A stretch of 64,000 bases of DNA. Origin: an uncultured Methylobacillus sp. (GTDB lineage: Bacteria > Pseudomonadota > Gammaproteobacteria > Burkholderiales > Methylophilaceae). The stretch spans positions 62,001-126,000 of the forward strand of contig CAMLDO010000001.1 of the NCBI GenBank assembly GCA_946478865.1. The letters are read 5' to 3'. Positions 46,601-55,481 of this stretch are shown here, piece after piece; the stretch's first letter is position 1; each line of letters starts with the position of its first letter. The notes beneath the pieces are model-generated. The model saw only the letters and a list, made by a program, of their open reading frames with translations. It searched no databases and was not told the DNA's origin. The translations under genes were made by a program, and so were the position numbers.

Positions 46601-47016
46601 AGTTGCAGCCCGCGATGCGTGCCTGGCTGCAACGGCAAGGTCATAACGCCACGGAAGCCGATGAGGGGGCTGCAACCATAGGGCGTAACCTCGTGCGGAC
46701 GCTGGAGAGCGAGCATGGGCGCTGGGTGCTTCAGACCCGAGATGACGCGCAAGCCGAGTATGCCCTGGCAACGGCGGAGGAGAGCAAGATCGCCACGCAT
46801 GTGATGGATCGTACTTTTGTCGAAGACAGTCAGCGCTGGATTGTCGATTACAAGTCGGCCTGGCTGGGAGAGGGTGTCGGCGACGCTGTGCTCAAGGCGT
46901 TTGCCGAGCAGTACCGTGCCCAGTTGGAGCGTTATGCCGGGCTATTTGCGGAAGAGGGGTTGCCGGTACGCAAGGCGGTGTTTTTCCTGGCGCACGGCAG
47001 GCTGGTGGAACTGTAA
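43675..47016 (+). CDS. AddA-like UvrD-family helicase-nuclease
   Basis: The 1113-aa protein has the superfamily-1 helicase motifs in order: Walker A APAGAGKT (27-34), Ia ITFTNKAAAEMRGR, II DEFQDTS (Asp409-Glu410), III VGDPMQSIYRFRKAD, V TLHKSKGLEFD and VI LYVGATRA. The C-terminus adds a RecB-type nuclease motif VDYKSAW (Asp1058, Lys1060). With the AddB-like nuclease at 36.4-39.2 kb it should form an AddAB-type end-resection enzyme for double-strand-break repair. Start 43675 fits the family N-terminus (MNEPDLLQLDAANR); a TTG start at 43585 would add 30 non-conserved residues. No strong Shine-Dalgarno is seen. It is divergent from the FadL-like gene. Confidence 0.92.
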   Translation: MNEPDLLQLDAANRERALDLTSFIVEAPAGAGKTELLTQRYLKLLAVVREPEEIVAITFTNKAAAEMRGRVLQSLQDAHDAVPVTQPHKRTTRQLAEAALARSGELGWALLDQPGRLRINTIDSLCSMLARQMPLMSRFGAQPAVSEDASVHYREAARRAIAMLEDEEGEGAVTEALRYLDNDTGRLAALLADMLSRRDQWLHHAGRTSAQEEAKAALRHLVEHDIRRAAEVLDERLQRSLMQAARYAASNLPCDHPVSLLLDWETPVRPVAEALPMWRALCDMLLTSGGECRKERGINIKNGFPATEEGKAYKQMLLDVIVEIADPQTLARLRSLPDLRNHDEEWHIVGNLARLLQLGAAHLTGVFQEAGEVDFVEISTRALQALEDETGPTELAMRLDYRIQHLLVDEFQDTSPAQVALLERLTLGWEPDDGRTIFCVGDPMQSIYRFRKADVGLFLHVAEAGIGHLALERLHLTRNNRSCPAVVDWVNDCFAHVFPQHDSVTRGAISYRRFAATREPMPDEGVLVHALASAAGAGTEALALLEAMRVADLIEQERREYPGRPIAVLVRARSHLEALVAEIRRNRPQLKFQAVEIECLGGRQAVQDAMALTRAMLHRADRVHWLAILRAPWCGLTLADLHALAADNTTSTVWRLMQDEERVSRLSEDGQRRLKHVRTALEGSFTHQGRQPLRRWVESAWLRLAGPECLWEAGDVRDVQAYFDLIEDLDNAGTFDPDQLEIVLSELYAAPDAEADGSLQFMTLHKSKGLEFDTVILPGLHRQPKNTDSQLLLWEDVQIDGDAPQLVAAPWVPRHLRDDLATPYDYLRGLECERSANESARVLYVGATRAIRRLHLVGAVCLDAKGEVKPPAGSFLELLWGAVGGEFLHAAESPLPPPEQRGSEDFIPQLIRLPEPRIPEILVQSGGVAGGGNPHEIVRGRDQGSLEASCGTLAHLYMEMIAREGIARWNVDRLQQLQPAMRAWLQRQGHNATEADEGAATIGRNLVRTLESEHGRWVLQTRDDAQAEYALATAEESKIATHVMDRTFVEDSQRWIVDYKSAWLGEGVGDAVLKAFAEQYRAQLERYAGLFAEEGLPVRKAVFFLAHGRLVEL

Positions 47017-47058
47017 GATTGCAGTACGGCGGCCCAAAGGCGCCGCCGCTAGTACATC

Positions 47059-47736
47059 CTAACGCTTGCGCTGCATCTGCAGCACGATGCCGACCAGTTC
47101 ATGCTGCTTGTGCGTGCCGGTCTTGTTGAACGCGTGTTTCAGGTGCTGGCGCAAGGTCTGCATGCTGATGTTCATTCGATCCGCCACTTCCGCCATGCTG
47201 TAGCCGTCGGTCAGCAGCATGGTGCACTGACATTCGCGCGGGGTGAGCTGGAATCGCGCCTGCAGCCGGTCGTACCAGGCCTGATGATTGGTGTGCGTGT
47301 CCTGGATCATCGCAATGGCCTGACCGGTTTCCGGCAGGGCAGTCAGGCGCAGCTTGTAAGGCAGCTTCCCTGAAGGGCGACGCACATTGATTTCCAGCTT
47401 ACTGGTTGGCTTTTCGCTATCCAGCAGCGTTTCCAGTGCTGTCGCGAGATGCGCATGGTCTTCTTCGAGGCTGGCACACAGCGCGTCATCGATGATGGTC
47501 AGGCCATCGTTTTCCGCAAGAATGCGTTTCGCATGCGGTGAAACGTAAAAAATCCTGGATTCCGGCCCTATCAGTACCAGCGACTGGCCGAGGCTATCCA
47601 AGGCATGTTCGAGGCTGCGCACCCGCTGCAGCGGATCCAGCAGCGACTGCACAGGGTCGGGAAGCGGGCGGCTCAGATAGGCGACAGCGGTGTTTGATTC
47701 AACCGTGGCTGCACCGAAAGGGAAGTCTTCTTTCAT
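47059..47736 (-). CDS. LuxR-type regulator with PAS-like N-terminal domain
   Basis: The 225-aa protein has a PAS-like fold in its first part (SLVLIGPESRIFYVSPHAKRILAENDGL, about residues 45-75) and a C-terminal LuxR-type helix-turn-helix (LTPRECQCTMLLTDGYSMAEVADRMNISMQTLRQHLKHAFNKTGTH, about 165-210). There is no receiver domain, so it is not a classical response regulator. It probably responds to a ligand or to protein contact through the PAS domain. The start at 47736 is used; longer in-frame readings run into the MCP gene. The MCP gene ends 13 bases upstream on the same strand, so the two are likely co-expressed. Confidence 0.86.
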   Translation of the reverse strand: MKEDFPFGAATVESNTAVAYLSRPLPDPVQSLLDPLQRVRSLEHALDSLGQSLVLIGPESRIFYVSPHAKRILAENDGLTIIDDALCASLEEDHAHLATALETLLDSEKPTSKLEINVRRPSGKLPYKLRLTALPETGQAIAMIQDTHTNHQAWYDRLQARFQLTPRECQCTMLLTDGYSMAEVADRMNISMQTLRQHLKHAFNKTGTHKQHELVGIVLQMQRKR

Positions 47737-47749
47737 TACTTGTCTTGGC

Positions 47750-48982
47750 TCAAATCTGGAAGCGTCGCACCGACTCCTTGAGGTTGCGCGCCAACTCTTC
47801 AAGCTGACTCGCCTCCTGGGCGGTCTGGGCGATGGACGTCGTGTTTTCTTCGGCCATGCTGGCGATCTGCTCGATATGCCGGGCAATCTCGGCGCTGGCC
47901 TGCTGTTCTTCGCGTACGGAAACCGTGATGTTGTCCACTCCGGTGTTCGCCTGAGCGGCCGCTTCGCGTGTCCGCACGAGGGCCGCGGCGGCATTCTGCG
48001 TCAGTTCCCGGCTGGATTCGAGGAACGTGCGGCCATGCTCCAGCGTGACGCTGACCTTGGCGGACTGATCTTCGATAGAGCGTGTCACGCTGTCGATCTC
48101 ATTGGCCGACTGGGCGGATTTTTCCGCGAGCTTGCGTACCTCGTCCGCAACGACAGCGAAGCCGCGGCCGGCCTCGCCTGCACGCGCAGCTTCAATAGCG
48201 GCATTGAGCGCCAGCAGATTGGTCTGCTCGGCGATATCCTTCACCTGCTGGGTCATGGACGTGATCGTCGTCGTGTTGCTGACGAAGGCGCTGACAGATT
48301 CGGCGATTTCCTGCATGGCCGTGACGGCTTTTTCCATCTCCTGCGTCAGTTGCAGCAGCTTTTCGTTGCCGGCCTGGGTTTCCTGCACGCTGGATTGCGA
48401 AAGGCTGCGCACATGCTCGGCATTTTCGGCAACTGAGCTGATGCTGGCGCTGACCTGTTCGATTGCGCTGGCGGTGCTGGTAGCGGCTACACTCTGGGCT
48501 TCGGAGCCTTTGACGATCACGCGCGACGAATCGGCAAGCGTCGTGGCGGATTGCATGACCTGATCGGTGGAGCGCTGCACATGCTGGATGATGGCGCCCA
48601 GGTCGTTGCGGATTTTCTCGGCGCTCGATGCGATATTGCCGATTTCATCCTGCGTCATCCTGACGACGGGCTGGGAGAAGTTGCCCTGTGCCAGCCGGTC
48701 AAGGTCTTGTGCCAGTTGGTGGGCGGGCTTGATGATGTTTTTCTGCACCAGGCTGAGGAACGTCACGAAGGCCAGAACAATCGCGAGCCCCATGAATCCC
48801 AGGCTGGTATAGACGTCCTGGTGCAATTGCGCGGCCGTCGCTGCGGGCAAGGCCCCGCTGGCTTTCCATACTTGCCATAGCCCGAACAGAGCGGCTGCCA
48901 GCAGCAGGACAGTCCCCGCGCCGGTGATCAGCATCAACTTGTTGCGAATACTTCCGGAAATCAGATTGCCCAGCCACTGCAT
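47750..48982 (-). CDS. Methyl-accepting chemotaxis protein with minimal periplasmic region
   Basis: The 410-aa protein has two membrane helices (about 15-37 and 60-80) separated by only some 23 residues, so there is no periplasmic ligand-binding domain. A HAMP segment follows (about 80-135), then a long coiled-coil signalling domain with the invariant hairpin tip [36 protein letters not shown]. It should couple to CheA/CheW, but no che or flagellar genes are in the window. It might sense membrane state or a cytoplasmic partner, possibly together with the LuxR/PAS protein encoded 13 bases downstream. The sequence shows no CheR-binding pentapeptide at the C-terminus (it ends KESVRRFQI). Confidence 0.93.
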   Translation of the reverse strand: MQWLGNLISGSIRNKLMLITGAGTVLLLAAALFGLWQVWKASGALPAATAAQLHQDVYTSLGFMGLAIVLAFVTFLSLVQKNIIKPAHQLAQDLDRLAQGNFSQPVVRMTQDEIGNIASSAEKIRNDLGAIIQHVQRSTDQVMQSATTLADSSRVIVKGSEAQSVAATSTASAIEQVSASISSVAENAEHVRSLSQSSVQETQAGNEKLLQLTQEMEKAVTAMQEIAESVSAFVSNTTTITSMTQQVKDIAEQTNLLALNAAIEAARAGEAGRGFAVVADEVRKLAEKSAQSANEIDSVTRSIEDQSAKVSVTLEHGRTFLESSRELTQNAAAALVRTREAAAQANTGVDNITVSVREEQQASAEIARHIEQIASMAEENTTSIAQTAQEASQLEELARNLKESVRRFQI

Positions 48983-49029
48983 GAATCAAGTCCCCTTTTG
49001 AATGATGCGGTGATTGTTCTTCTTGTTAG

Positions 49030-49656
49030 TTAGTGATGATGCCGCCTGATCGCCTTCAAATGGCGCCGTACGTACCATACCATGAAGATTACCGCCGCGA
49101 ATACGATCACGATATGAAACTGGTGAAAATAGACCTTGAGGCTTTCCCAGTTTTCTCCGGTCTTCATGCCGGCATAAGCCAGAATCCAGCACCAGATCAG
49201 CGACCCGGCAAAAGTATAGAGGATGAAGCGGCCCATGGGCATACGTGCAACCCCTGCCGGAAAGGCGATGAAGGTGCGTACCGCCGGCAGCAGTCGGCCG
49301 ATGAAAATAATGATCTCGCCGTGCTTTTCGAACCAGCGATCGGCGAGGTGGAGATCGTGGTGCGAAATCAGCACCCATTTGCCGTATTTCTCGACCAGCG
49401 GTCGTCCGCCGTACATGCCGAGATAGTAAGCAGGAACCGACCCCAGGACGCAGCCGATGGCACCGGCCAATGCGACGCCCCATAGCGTCATCTCGCCCTT
49501 GAAGACCAGATAACCGGAGAACGGCATGATGATTTCTGAAGGGAGGGGAATACAGGCGGACTCGATGGCCATGAGCAGTACGATGCCGCCATAGCCGAGC
49601 GTGGAAATGACACCGATGATCCAGCCGGCAAGGAGGGCGATGAGTTTTTCTATCAT
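49030..49656 (-). CDS. DedA/VTT family membrane protein
   Basis: The 208-aa inner-membrane protein has the DedA motifs ESACIPLPSEIIMPFSGYLVFKG and FIGRLLPAVRTFIAFPAGVARMP, the latter the conserved G-R-x-x-P-x-x-R motif of the VTT domain. DedA proteins behave as lipid scramblases or flippases; recent work links members to recycling of undecaprenyl phosphate or phosphatidylethanolamine. It has about five helices and ends in a basic His-rich tail (RRHHH). The MCP gene begins 47 bases downstream on the same strand, and mfd lies upstream, ending 49 bases before this start. Confidence 0.93.
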   Translation of the reverse strand: MIEKLIALLAGWIIGVISTLGYGGIVLLMAIESACIPLPSEIIMPFSGYLVFKGEMTLWGVALAGAIGCVLGSVPAYYLGMYGGRPLVEKYGKWVLISHHDLHLADRWFEKHGEIIIFIGRLLPAVRTFIAFPAGVARMPMGRFILYTFAGSLIWCWILAYAGMKTGENWESLKVYFHQFHIVIVFAAVIFMVWYVRRHLKAIRRHHH

Positions 49657-49705
49657 GGCCGGATTCTAACCGTCGCAAGCCACAGCGCAAAGAGGGCTTT
49701 ATGCG

Positions 49706-52700
49706 CTATTGCAGCTTTTCGATCAAATCGCGAATGTAGTCGGCGCGTTCGACGATATCTTCCTTGCCGACGGCAACGCGCAGCTTGTCCGGGCCGTTCA
49801 TGCGGGCGTGGCGGTTGGTTTGCAGAATCTTGATGAGCTTGGTCGGGTCGAGATCAGCATGCGGATCGAACTGCAGTTGGATAATGTCGGCGCTGGCATC
49901 GACCTTCACGATGCCAAGCGGCTTGGCCAGGATGCGCAGCTTGTGGCATTCCAGCAGGGCCTCTGCTTGCGGCGGCGGCATGCCGAAGCGGTCGATGAGC
50001 TCTTCCTGCATGATCTGCAGCTGGTCGGCATCGGTACAGTTGGCGAGGCGTTTGTAGATCACGAGACGCTCGTGCACGTCCGGGCAATAGGCGTCGGGCA
50101 GCAGTGCGGGCGTGTGCAGGTTGATCTCGGTGGTCACGCCCAACGGTGCGTCGAGGTTGGGTTCCTTGCCGGCCTGTAACTGTTTCACTGCATGCGCAAG
50201 CATTTCGGAATAGAGGTTGAAGCCGATTTCCTGCATCTCGCCTGATTGCGAATCGCCCAGCAATTCGCCCGCGCCGCGGATTTCCAGATCGTGCATCGCG
50301 AGGTGGAAGCCGGCGCCGAGGTCTTCCAGCAACTGGATCGCTTCGAGGCGTTTTTCCGCTTGCGGCGTGACCTTGATGTCCGGCTCGGTAAGCAGGTAGG
50401 CATAGGCCTGGTGGTGCGAGCGTCCGACGCGGCCGCGCAGCTGATGCAGCTGGGCAAGGCCGAAGCGGTCGGCGCGATTCATGATGATGGTGTTCGCGCT
50501 CGGCACGTCGATGCCGGTTTCGATGATCGTGGTGCACAGCAACATGTTGAAGCGCTGCTGGTAGAAGTCGCGCATCACGTGTTCCAGCTCGCGCTCGCGC
50601 AGCTGGCCGTGGGCGATGCCGATGCGTGCCTCGGGCAGCATCTTTTCCAGCTTGTCGCGCATTGCGTAGATGCTCTCGACTTCGTTGTGCAGGAAATACA
50701 CCTGGCCGCCGCGCTTCAGTTCGCGCATCACCGCTTCGCGGATAACGCCTTCGGACCAGCCGGAGACGAAGGTCTTGATCGACAGCCGCTTCTGCGGCGG
50801 GGTGGCGATCACCGAGAACTCGCGAAGGCCTTCCATCGCCATGGACAGCGTGCGCGGGATAGGCGTGGCGGTCAGCGTGAGCACATCCACCTCGGCACGC
50901 AAGGCCTTGAGCTGCTCCTTCTGGCGCACGCCGAAGCGGTGCTCTTCGTCGATGATGGTGAGTCCGAGGTTCTTGAACTTGACGTCCTTCTGGATCAGCC
51001 GGTGCGTGCCGATGATGATGTCGATATGGCCCGCTTCCAGCCCGGCCAGCGCTTCCTTCTGCTCCTTGGCCGTGCGGAAGCGCGAAATCTCGGCGATCTT
51101 GATCGGCCACTCGGCGAAGCGATCGGTGAAGTTGTTGTAGTGCTGCTCTGCCAGCAGCGTGGTTGGCACCAGCACCGCTACCTGCTTGCCACCCATCACC
51201 GCGACGAAGGCGGCGCGCAGCGCAACCTCGGTCTTGCCGAAGCCGACGTCGCCGCATACCAGGCGGTCCATGGGACGGCCAGACTGCATGTCCTTGATGA
51301 CGGCCTCGATTGCTGCCAGTTGATCTGGCGTTTCTTCGAACGGGAAGCCTTCGGCGAAGGCTTCGTAGTCGTGCAGGCTGAGCTTGAAGCTGTGGCCTTT
51401 GCGCGCGGCGCGCATCGCGTAGAGGTTGAGCAGCTCGGCCGCGGTATCGCGGATTTGCTTGAGCGCACGCTTGCGCGCCTTGTCCCACTGGCCGCTGCCC
51501 AGCTTGTGCAACGGTGCCGATTCTGGCGGACCTCCGGAATAGCGCGAGATCAGGAACAGCTGCGATACCGGCACATAGAGCTTGTCTTCGCCTGCGTATT
51601 CCAGCAGCAGGAATTCGGTTTCACCCTCGCCAAAATCCATGTTGACCAGGCCGCGATAGCGTCCGACGCCATGTTGCTCGTGTACTACAGGATCGTTTTC
51701 GCGCAGCTCGGACAGATCCTTGAGCATGCCTTCGGTGCTGCGTGCGCGGTCCTTTTCGCGGCGGCGTTCCTGGCGCACCTGCGTCGGGTAGAGCTCAGCC
51801 TCGGTGATAAGGGCCGTGTGATCGGTGACGAAGCCGCCATGCAGCGGCGCGACACCAAGCAGCAGGCGCTCGTTCGATGTAAGGAACTGCTCCCAGTTTT
51901 CGCAGGTCTTGAGGCGCAGGCCGTGCTCGGCGAGCAGCTGGTACATCGTCTCGCGGCGGCCCAGACTTTCCGCAGCGATGAGCACTCGGCCTTCGTAGCC
52001 GTTGAGGAAGGCTGTCAACTTGTGCAGCGGATGCTCGGCGCGGCGCTCGACGTTCAGATCCGGCAGCTGGCTGGGGGCATTCGCCAGCAGATGCAGGCGG
52101 CCGAATTTTTGTGCGGCGACGAAGAAATCGGAGACTTCGATCAGCATCGCCTTGGGCGGCAGGATGGGACGTTCGCGGTCATGATCCAGCAGCCGGTGGC
52201 GGCTCTGCGTTTCCTGCCAGAAGGTTTGGCCAGCAGCATCGAGATCGCCGTGCAGGCACAACGTCGCGTTGGCGGGCAGGTAGTCGAACAGCGTCGCGGT
52301 TTCCTCGAAAAACAGCGGCAAATACCACTCGATACCCCCGGGCGCGATGCCGCCGCTCACATCCTTGTAGATGCGGCTCTTGGACGGATCGCCCTCAAAA
52401 ATCTCGCGGAACGACTTGCGAAAATGCGCGATGCCTTGCTCGTCGAGCGGGAATTCGCGTGCCGGCAGCAGGCGGATTTCATTGACCGGGTAGACGCTGC
52501 GCTGCGTGTCCACGTCGAAGGTGCGGATGGTTTCGATTTCGTCGTCGAACAGGTCGAGGCGGTAGGGCAGGGCGCTGCCCATTGGATAGAGGTCGATCAG
52601 GCCGCCGCGTACACTGAATTCGCCGGGCGACATGACCTGATTGACATGGTGGTAGCCCGCAGCGGCGCACTGCGCGCGTAGCGCCTCGATATCCAGCTTC

Positions 52701-53095
52701 TGCCCTTTCTTGAGCATGAAGGTATGCGCCGCGAGGTAGGCCAGCGGCGGAAGGCGAACTAGCGCAGTGCCGGCGGGTACGATGACGACGTCACAGGCAT
52801 TCTGCGAAATCTGGTACAGCGTCGCCAGACGTTCAGACACGAGATCCGGGTGCGGCGAGAAATGATCGTAAGGCAGCGTTTCCCAGTCGGGCAGCAGATG
52901 GATGGCCAGTTGAGGCTCGAACCAGTGCATTTCCTCCATGAGGCGCTGCGCATCGAATGCCGAGGCCGTAATGATGACCAGCGGCGATTTCAACTCGCGC
53001 GCAAGGCGTGCCAGTGCCAGCGCATCGGCACCCTGGTGCAGGCCTGAGATACGTTCGGATTTTCCGGGGGAAGGAGTAGGAAGCTGTGACTGCAT
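49706..53095 (-). CDS. mfd: Transcription-repair coupling factor Mfd
   Basis: The 1129-aa protein contains an N-terminal UvrB-like module and the RNA-polymerase-interaction domain (ELRENDPVVHEQHGVGRYRG, about residue 465). A superfamily-2 translocase follows with GDVGFGKTE (Lys621) and DEEHRFGV, and then the C-terminal TRCF domain. It pushes stalled RNA polymerase off DNA lesions and recruits UvrA. Length and domain order are standard. A 10-bp hairpin upstream (53140-53164) separates it from the DUF2934 gene. Confidence 0.97.
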   Translation of the reverse strand: MQSQLPTPSPGKSERISGLHQGADALALARLARELKSPLVIITASAFDAQRLMEEMHWFEPQLAIHLLPDWETLPYDHFSPHPDLVSERLATLYQISQNACDVVIVPAGTALVRLPPLAYLAAHTFMLKKGQKLDIEALRAQCAAAGYHHVNQVMSPGEFSVRGGLIDLYPMGSALPYRLDLFDDEIETIRTFDVDTQRSVYPVNEIRLLPAREFPLDEQGIAHFRKSFREIFEGDPSKSRIYKDVSGGIAPGGIEWYLPLFFEETATLFDYLPANATLCLHGDLDAAGQTFWQETQSRHRLLDHDRERPILPPKAMLIEVSDFFVAAQKFGRLHLLANAPSQLPDLNVERRAEHPLHKLTAFLNGYEGRVLIAAESLGRRETMYQLLAEHGLRLKTCENWEQFLTSNERLLLGVAPLHGGFVTDHTALITEAELYPTQVRQERRREKDRARSTEGMLKDLSELRENDPVVHEQHGVGRYRGLVNMDFGEGETEFLLLEYAGEDKLYVPVSQLFLISRYSGGPPESAPLHKLGSGQWDKARKRALKQIRDTAAELLNLYAMRAARKGHSFKLSLHDYEAFAEGFPFEETPDQLAAIEAVIKDMQSGRPMDRLVCGDVGFGKTEVALRAAFVAVMGGKQVAVLVPTTLLAEQHYNNFTDRFAEWPIKIAEISRFRTAKEQKEALAGLEAGHIDIIIGTHRLIQKDVKFKNLGLTIIDEEHRFGVRQKEQLKALRAEVDVLTLTATPIPRTLSMAMEGLREFSVIATPPQKRLSIKTFVSGWSEGVIREAVMRELKRGGQVYFLHNEVESIYAMRDKLEKMLPEARIGIAHGQLRERELEHVMRDFYQQRFNMLLCTTIIETGIDVPSANTIIMNRADRFGLAQLHQLRGRVGRSHHQAYAYLLTEPDIKVTPQAEKRLEAIQLLEDLGAGFHLAMHDLEIRGAGELLGDSQSGEMQEIGFNLYSEMLAHAVKQLQAGKEPNLDAPLGVTTEINLHTPALLPDAYCPDVHERLVIYKRLANCTDADQLQIMQEELIDRFGMPPPQAEALLECHKLRILAKPLGIVKVDASADIIQLQFDPHADLDPTKLIKILQTNRHARMNGPDKLRVAVGKEDIVERADYIRDLIEKLQ

Positions 53096-53139
53096 AGACG
53101 GAACATTATACCGGCCGGCACAGGCACAGCCAAAGCTGA

Positions 53140-53164
53140 TGCCGGCTGCGGTGGGCAGCCGGCA
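53140..53164 (-). terminator. GC-rich hairpin between the DUF2934 gene and mfd
   Basis: A perfect 10-bp stem, TGCCGGCTGC (53140-53149) and GCAGCCGGCA (53155-53164), has the loop GGTGG. It follows the DUF2934 stop by 26 bases. No strong T run follows, so termination may be partial. Confidence 0.55.
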
Positions 53165-53190
53165 CTAAAGAAAGGACAATTGTGTTTCGG

Positions 53191-53517
53191 TTATTTCGAC
53201 TTGGGAAGCATCGAGCTGACTTGCGCTTCCGCGGCAATCCAGTATTCCACCGGGCTGCCGGAGAAGTTGTCGCGTTCGGCCAGGTAGTAAGCCGCGACCT
53301 GGATCATGTTATAGCGCTCTTCGTTGCCGGGATTCCATGCCGTGGAGGCGGATTTCTTTGTCGTAGCGCGTTTTGCAGCAGGTTTGGCGGTCTTGGCTGG
53401 CGCATCGGCGAGCGCTGCATTCGCGACAGTCTTTTTCGCAGCGGCAGGCTTGGGCTTTGCGGCTGCGGTTTTTTTCGGAGCTGCCTTAGAGGCGGTCTTG
53501 GTCTTGGTGTCGGCCAT
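53191..53517 (-). CDS. DUF2934 protein with histone-H1-like Ala/Lys tail
   Basis: The 108-aa protein falls into two parts. Residues 1-60 are a low-complexity Ala/Lys/Pro/Thr tail (APKKTAAAKPKPAAAKK) resembling histone H1 and AlgP-type DNA-binding tails. Residues 65-105 are a compact DUF2934 domain (RYNMIQVAAYYLAERDNFSGSPVEYWIAAEAQV). The start has AAGGAAG at good distance. DUF2934 has no known function, and the tail suggests binding to nucleic acid or another acidic partner. The gene lies between tldD and mfd on the same strand. Confidence 0.85.
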   Translation of the reverse strand: MADTKTKTASKAAPKKTAAAKPKPAAAKKTVANAALADAPAKTAKPAAKRATTKKSASTAWNPGNEERYNMIQVAAYYLAERDNFSGSPVEYWIAAEAQVSSMLPKSK

Positions 53518-53601
53518 GGTGCTTCCTTTCTGCGGTTGCGGGATGGTTAAGTTGAATCATTCAGGATTTCTCCACGCGAATCAAGCAATTTGTACGCCCG
53601 T

Positions 53602-55080
53602 TCAGGCTCCGGTGCCGCCCACCGTCAAGCCGTCGATGCGCAAGGTGGGTTGGCCCACGCCCACCGGGACGCTTTGGCCTTCCTTGCCGCAAGTACCGAC
53701 GCCGGAATCAAGCTGCATGTCATTGCCGATCATGGAGACGCGCGTAAGTACGTCCGGACCGTTGCCGATGAGAGTGGCGCCCTTGACCGGGTAGGTCAGC
53801 TTGCCGTCCTCGATCATCCACGCTTCGGCTGCGGAGAACACGAACTTGCCGCTGGTGATGTCGACCTGGCCGCCGCCGAAATTGACCGCATACAGGCCTT
53901 TCTTGACCGATGCGATCACTTCTTCAGGTGTGCGGTCGCCGTTGAGCATCACGGTATTGGTCATGCGCGGCATCGGGATGTGCGCGTAGGACTCGCGGCG
54001 CGCGTTGCCGGTGAGCGGCATGCCCATGAGGCGTGCATTGAGCGAATCCTGCAGGTAGCCTTTGAGGATGCCGTTCTCGATCAGTACCGTACGCTGGGTC
54101 GGCGAGCCTTCATCGTCGATATTGAGCGAGCCGCGGCGGTCGGCGATGGTGCCGTCATCCACCACGGTAACGTTTGGGGATGCGACTTGCTGACCGATAC
54201 GGCCCGAGAATGCCGAGCTGCCCTTGCGATTGAAGTCGCCTTCCAGACCGTGGCCGATTGCTTCATGCAACAGGATGCCGGGCCAGCCGGAGCCGAGCAC
54301 GACCGTCATCGAGCCGGCCGGGGCCGGGCGCGCATCGAGATTGGTCAAGGCCTGGTGAACTGCCTTGCGGGCATAGTCCTGCAAGACTTCATCCGTGAAA
54401 TAGCCGTAGTCGAAACGGCCGCCGCCGCCTGCGCCGCCCTGTTCGCGCTTGCCGTTTGCCTCGGCAATGACCTGGATGGAGAGGCGCACCAGCGGACGGA
54501 TATCGGCCGCCATCATCCCGTCATGGCGAGCGATCATCACTACCTCGTATTCGCCGGCAAGCGAGGCCATGACCTGGGTAATGCGGGGATCCATCTTGCG
54601 CGCGAAATTTTCCAGGCGTTCCAGCAGTTGCACCTTTTGCGCATCGCTCAAACTCGCAATCGGATCGTGCGGCACGTACAGTTGTGGTGCATCGGCACGC
54701 TCTATTGCACGACTGCTGTGCTCGTTGCCTTGTGCCGCGATGGCGCGCGTCGCCTCGGCCGCCTGCTTGAGCGCGGGCAGGCTGATGTCGTCGGAATAGG
54801 CAAAGGCGGTTTTTTCGCCGGATACGGCGCGCACGCCCACACCCTGGTCGATGCTGAAGCTGCCGGATTTCACCACGCCTTCTTCCAGCCCCCAGCTTTC
54901 CGCGCGACTGTACTGGAAGTACAGGTCCGCATAGTCCACCCTGTGCGTCATGATGCTGCCTAGCACGCCTTGCAGCGCATGCATGTCGAGCGCATAGGGA
55001 GCAAGCAGCGTCGAGTTCGCAGTAGCGAACAGGGTGCCGGGTTCGGGACTGGAAGTGGTGGGAATCTGTTCTGGCTTCAT
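53602..55080 (-). CDS. tldD: Metalloprotease TldD
   Basis: The 492-aa protein has the HExxxH zinc motif of the TldD/PmbA family ([24 protein letters not shown]), with further conserved blocks [17 protein letters not shown] and [18 protein letters not shown]. With its partner PmbA/TldE it degrades unfolded peptides such as leaders of modified peptides (microcins) and the antitoxin CcdA. pmbA is not in the window. The length is normal. Upstream lies a 400-base non-coding stretch. Confidence 0.96.
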   Translation of the reverse strand: MKPEQIPTTSSPEPGTLFATANSTLLAPYALDMHALQGVLGSIMTHRVDYADLYFQYSRAESWGLEEGVVKSGSFSIDQGVGVRAVSGEKTAFAYSDDISLPALKQAAEATRAIAAQGNEHSSRAIERADAPQLYVPHDPIASLSDAQKVQLLERLENFARKMDPRITQVMASLAGEYEVVMIARHDGMMAADIRPLVRLSIQVIAEANGKREQGGAGGGGRFDYGYFTDEVLQDYARKAVHQALTNLDARPAPAGSMTVVLGSGWPGILLHEAIGHGLEGDFNRKGSSAFSGRIGQQVASPNVTVVDDGTIADRRGSLNIDDEGSPTQRTVLIENGILKGYLQDSLNARLMGMPLTGNARRESYAHIPMPRMTNTVMLNGDRTPEEVIASVKKGLYAVNFGGGQVDITSGKFVFSAAEAWMIEDGKLTYPVKGATLIGNGPDVLTRVSMIGNDMQLDSGVGTCGKEGQSVPVGVGQPTLRIDGLTVGGTGA

Positions 55081-55481
55081 GTAAGGCCTATCCTGAAGAT
55101 GTTCTGTTACAAACGTCCATGATACCAGCCGCCACCTGCCGCGAGGCTAAGGAATATCTGCAATTGCAGGTGTCGTGATATCGAAACGCCAAGCGTTGAA
55201 TTAAAGGACATTATTTTCCGGCCAATGGTTCGATTCAGGCTGTAATACCTTGAATTTATTACGCTGGCATGAAGACTGCATTAACCAGGGCGCAGTCTTG
55301 AAATTTTTGGAAAAAGATTGTGCATGAAGGCGTTCCATCCAGCCCCAGGCTGGTGCGAGGCAATTAAAGTGTCGTGATTTGAAGACATCTCAATTGCTTG
55401 AAATTTAATAACCAATCCGTTTGTGCACGCAAAACTGTCGCGCTTCAGCGACGCGGATGGAGGAAACTAAGGAGAAAACGC
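55081..55481. other. Non-coding stretch with direct repeats and a terminator-like hairpin
   Basis: No convincing coding frame is present. The region is AT-richer than its neighbours. GCAATT followed by GTGTCGTGAT occurs twice, at 55160-55179 and 55360-55378, offset by 200 bases at the first element. A hairpin with stem AAGACTGC / GCAGTCTT (55272-55279 and 55292-55299, loop 12) is followed by GAAATTTTT, so it may terminate a short transcript. AAGGAG at 55470-55475 is the Shine-Dalgarno of the next gene. Confidence 0.45.
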
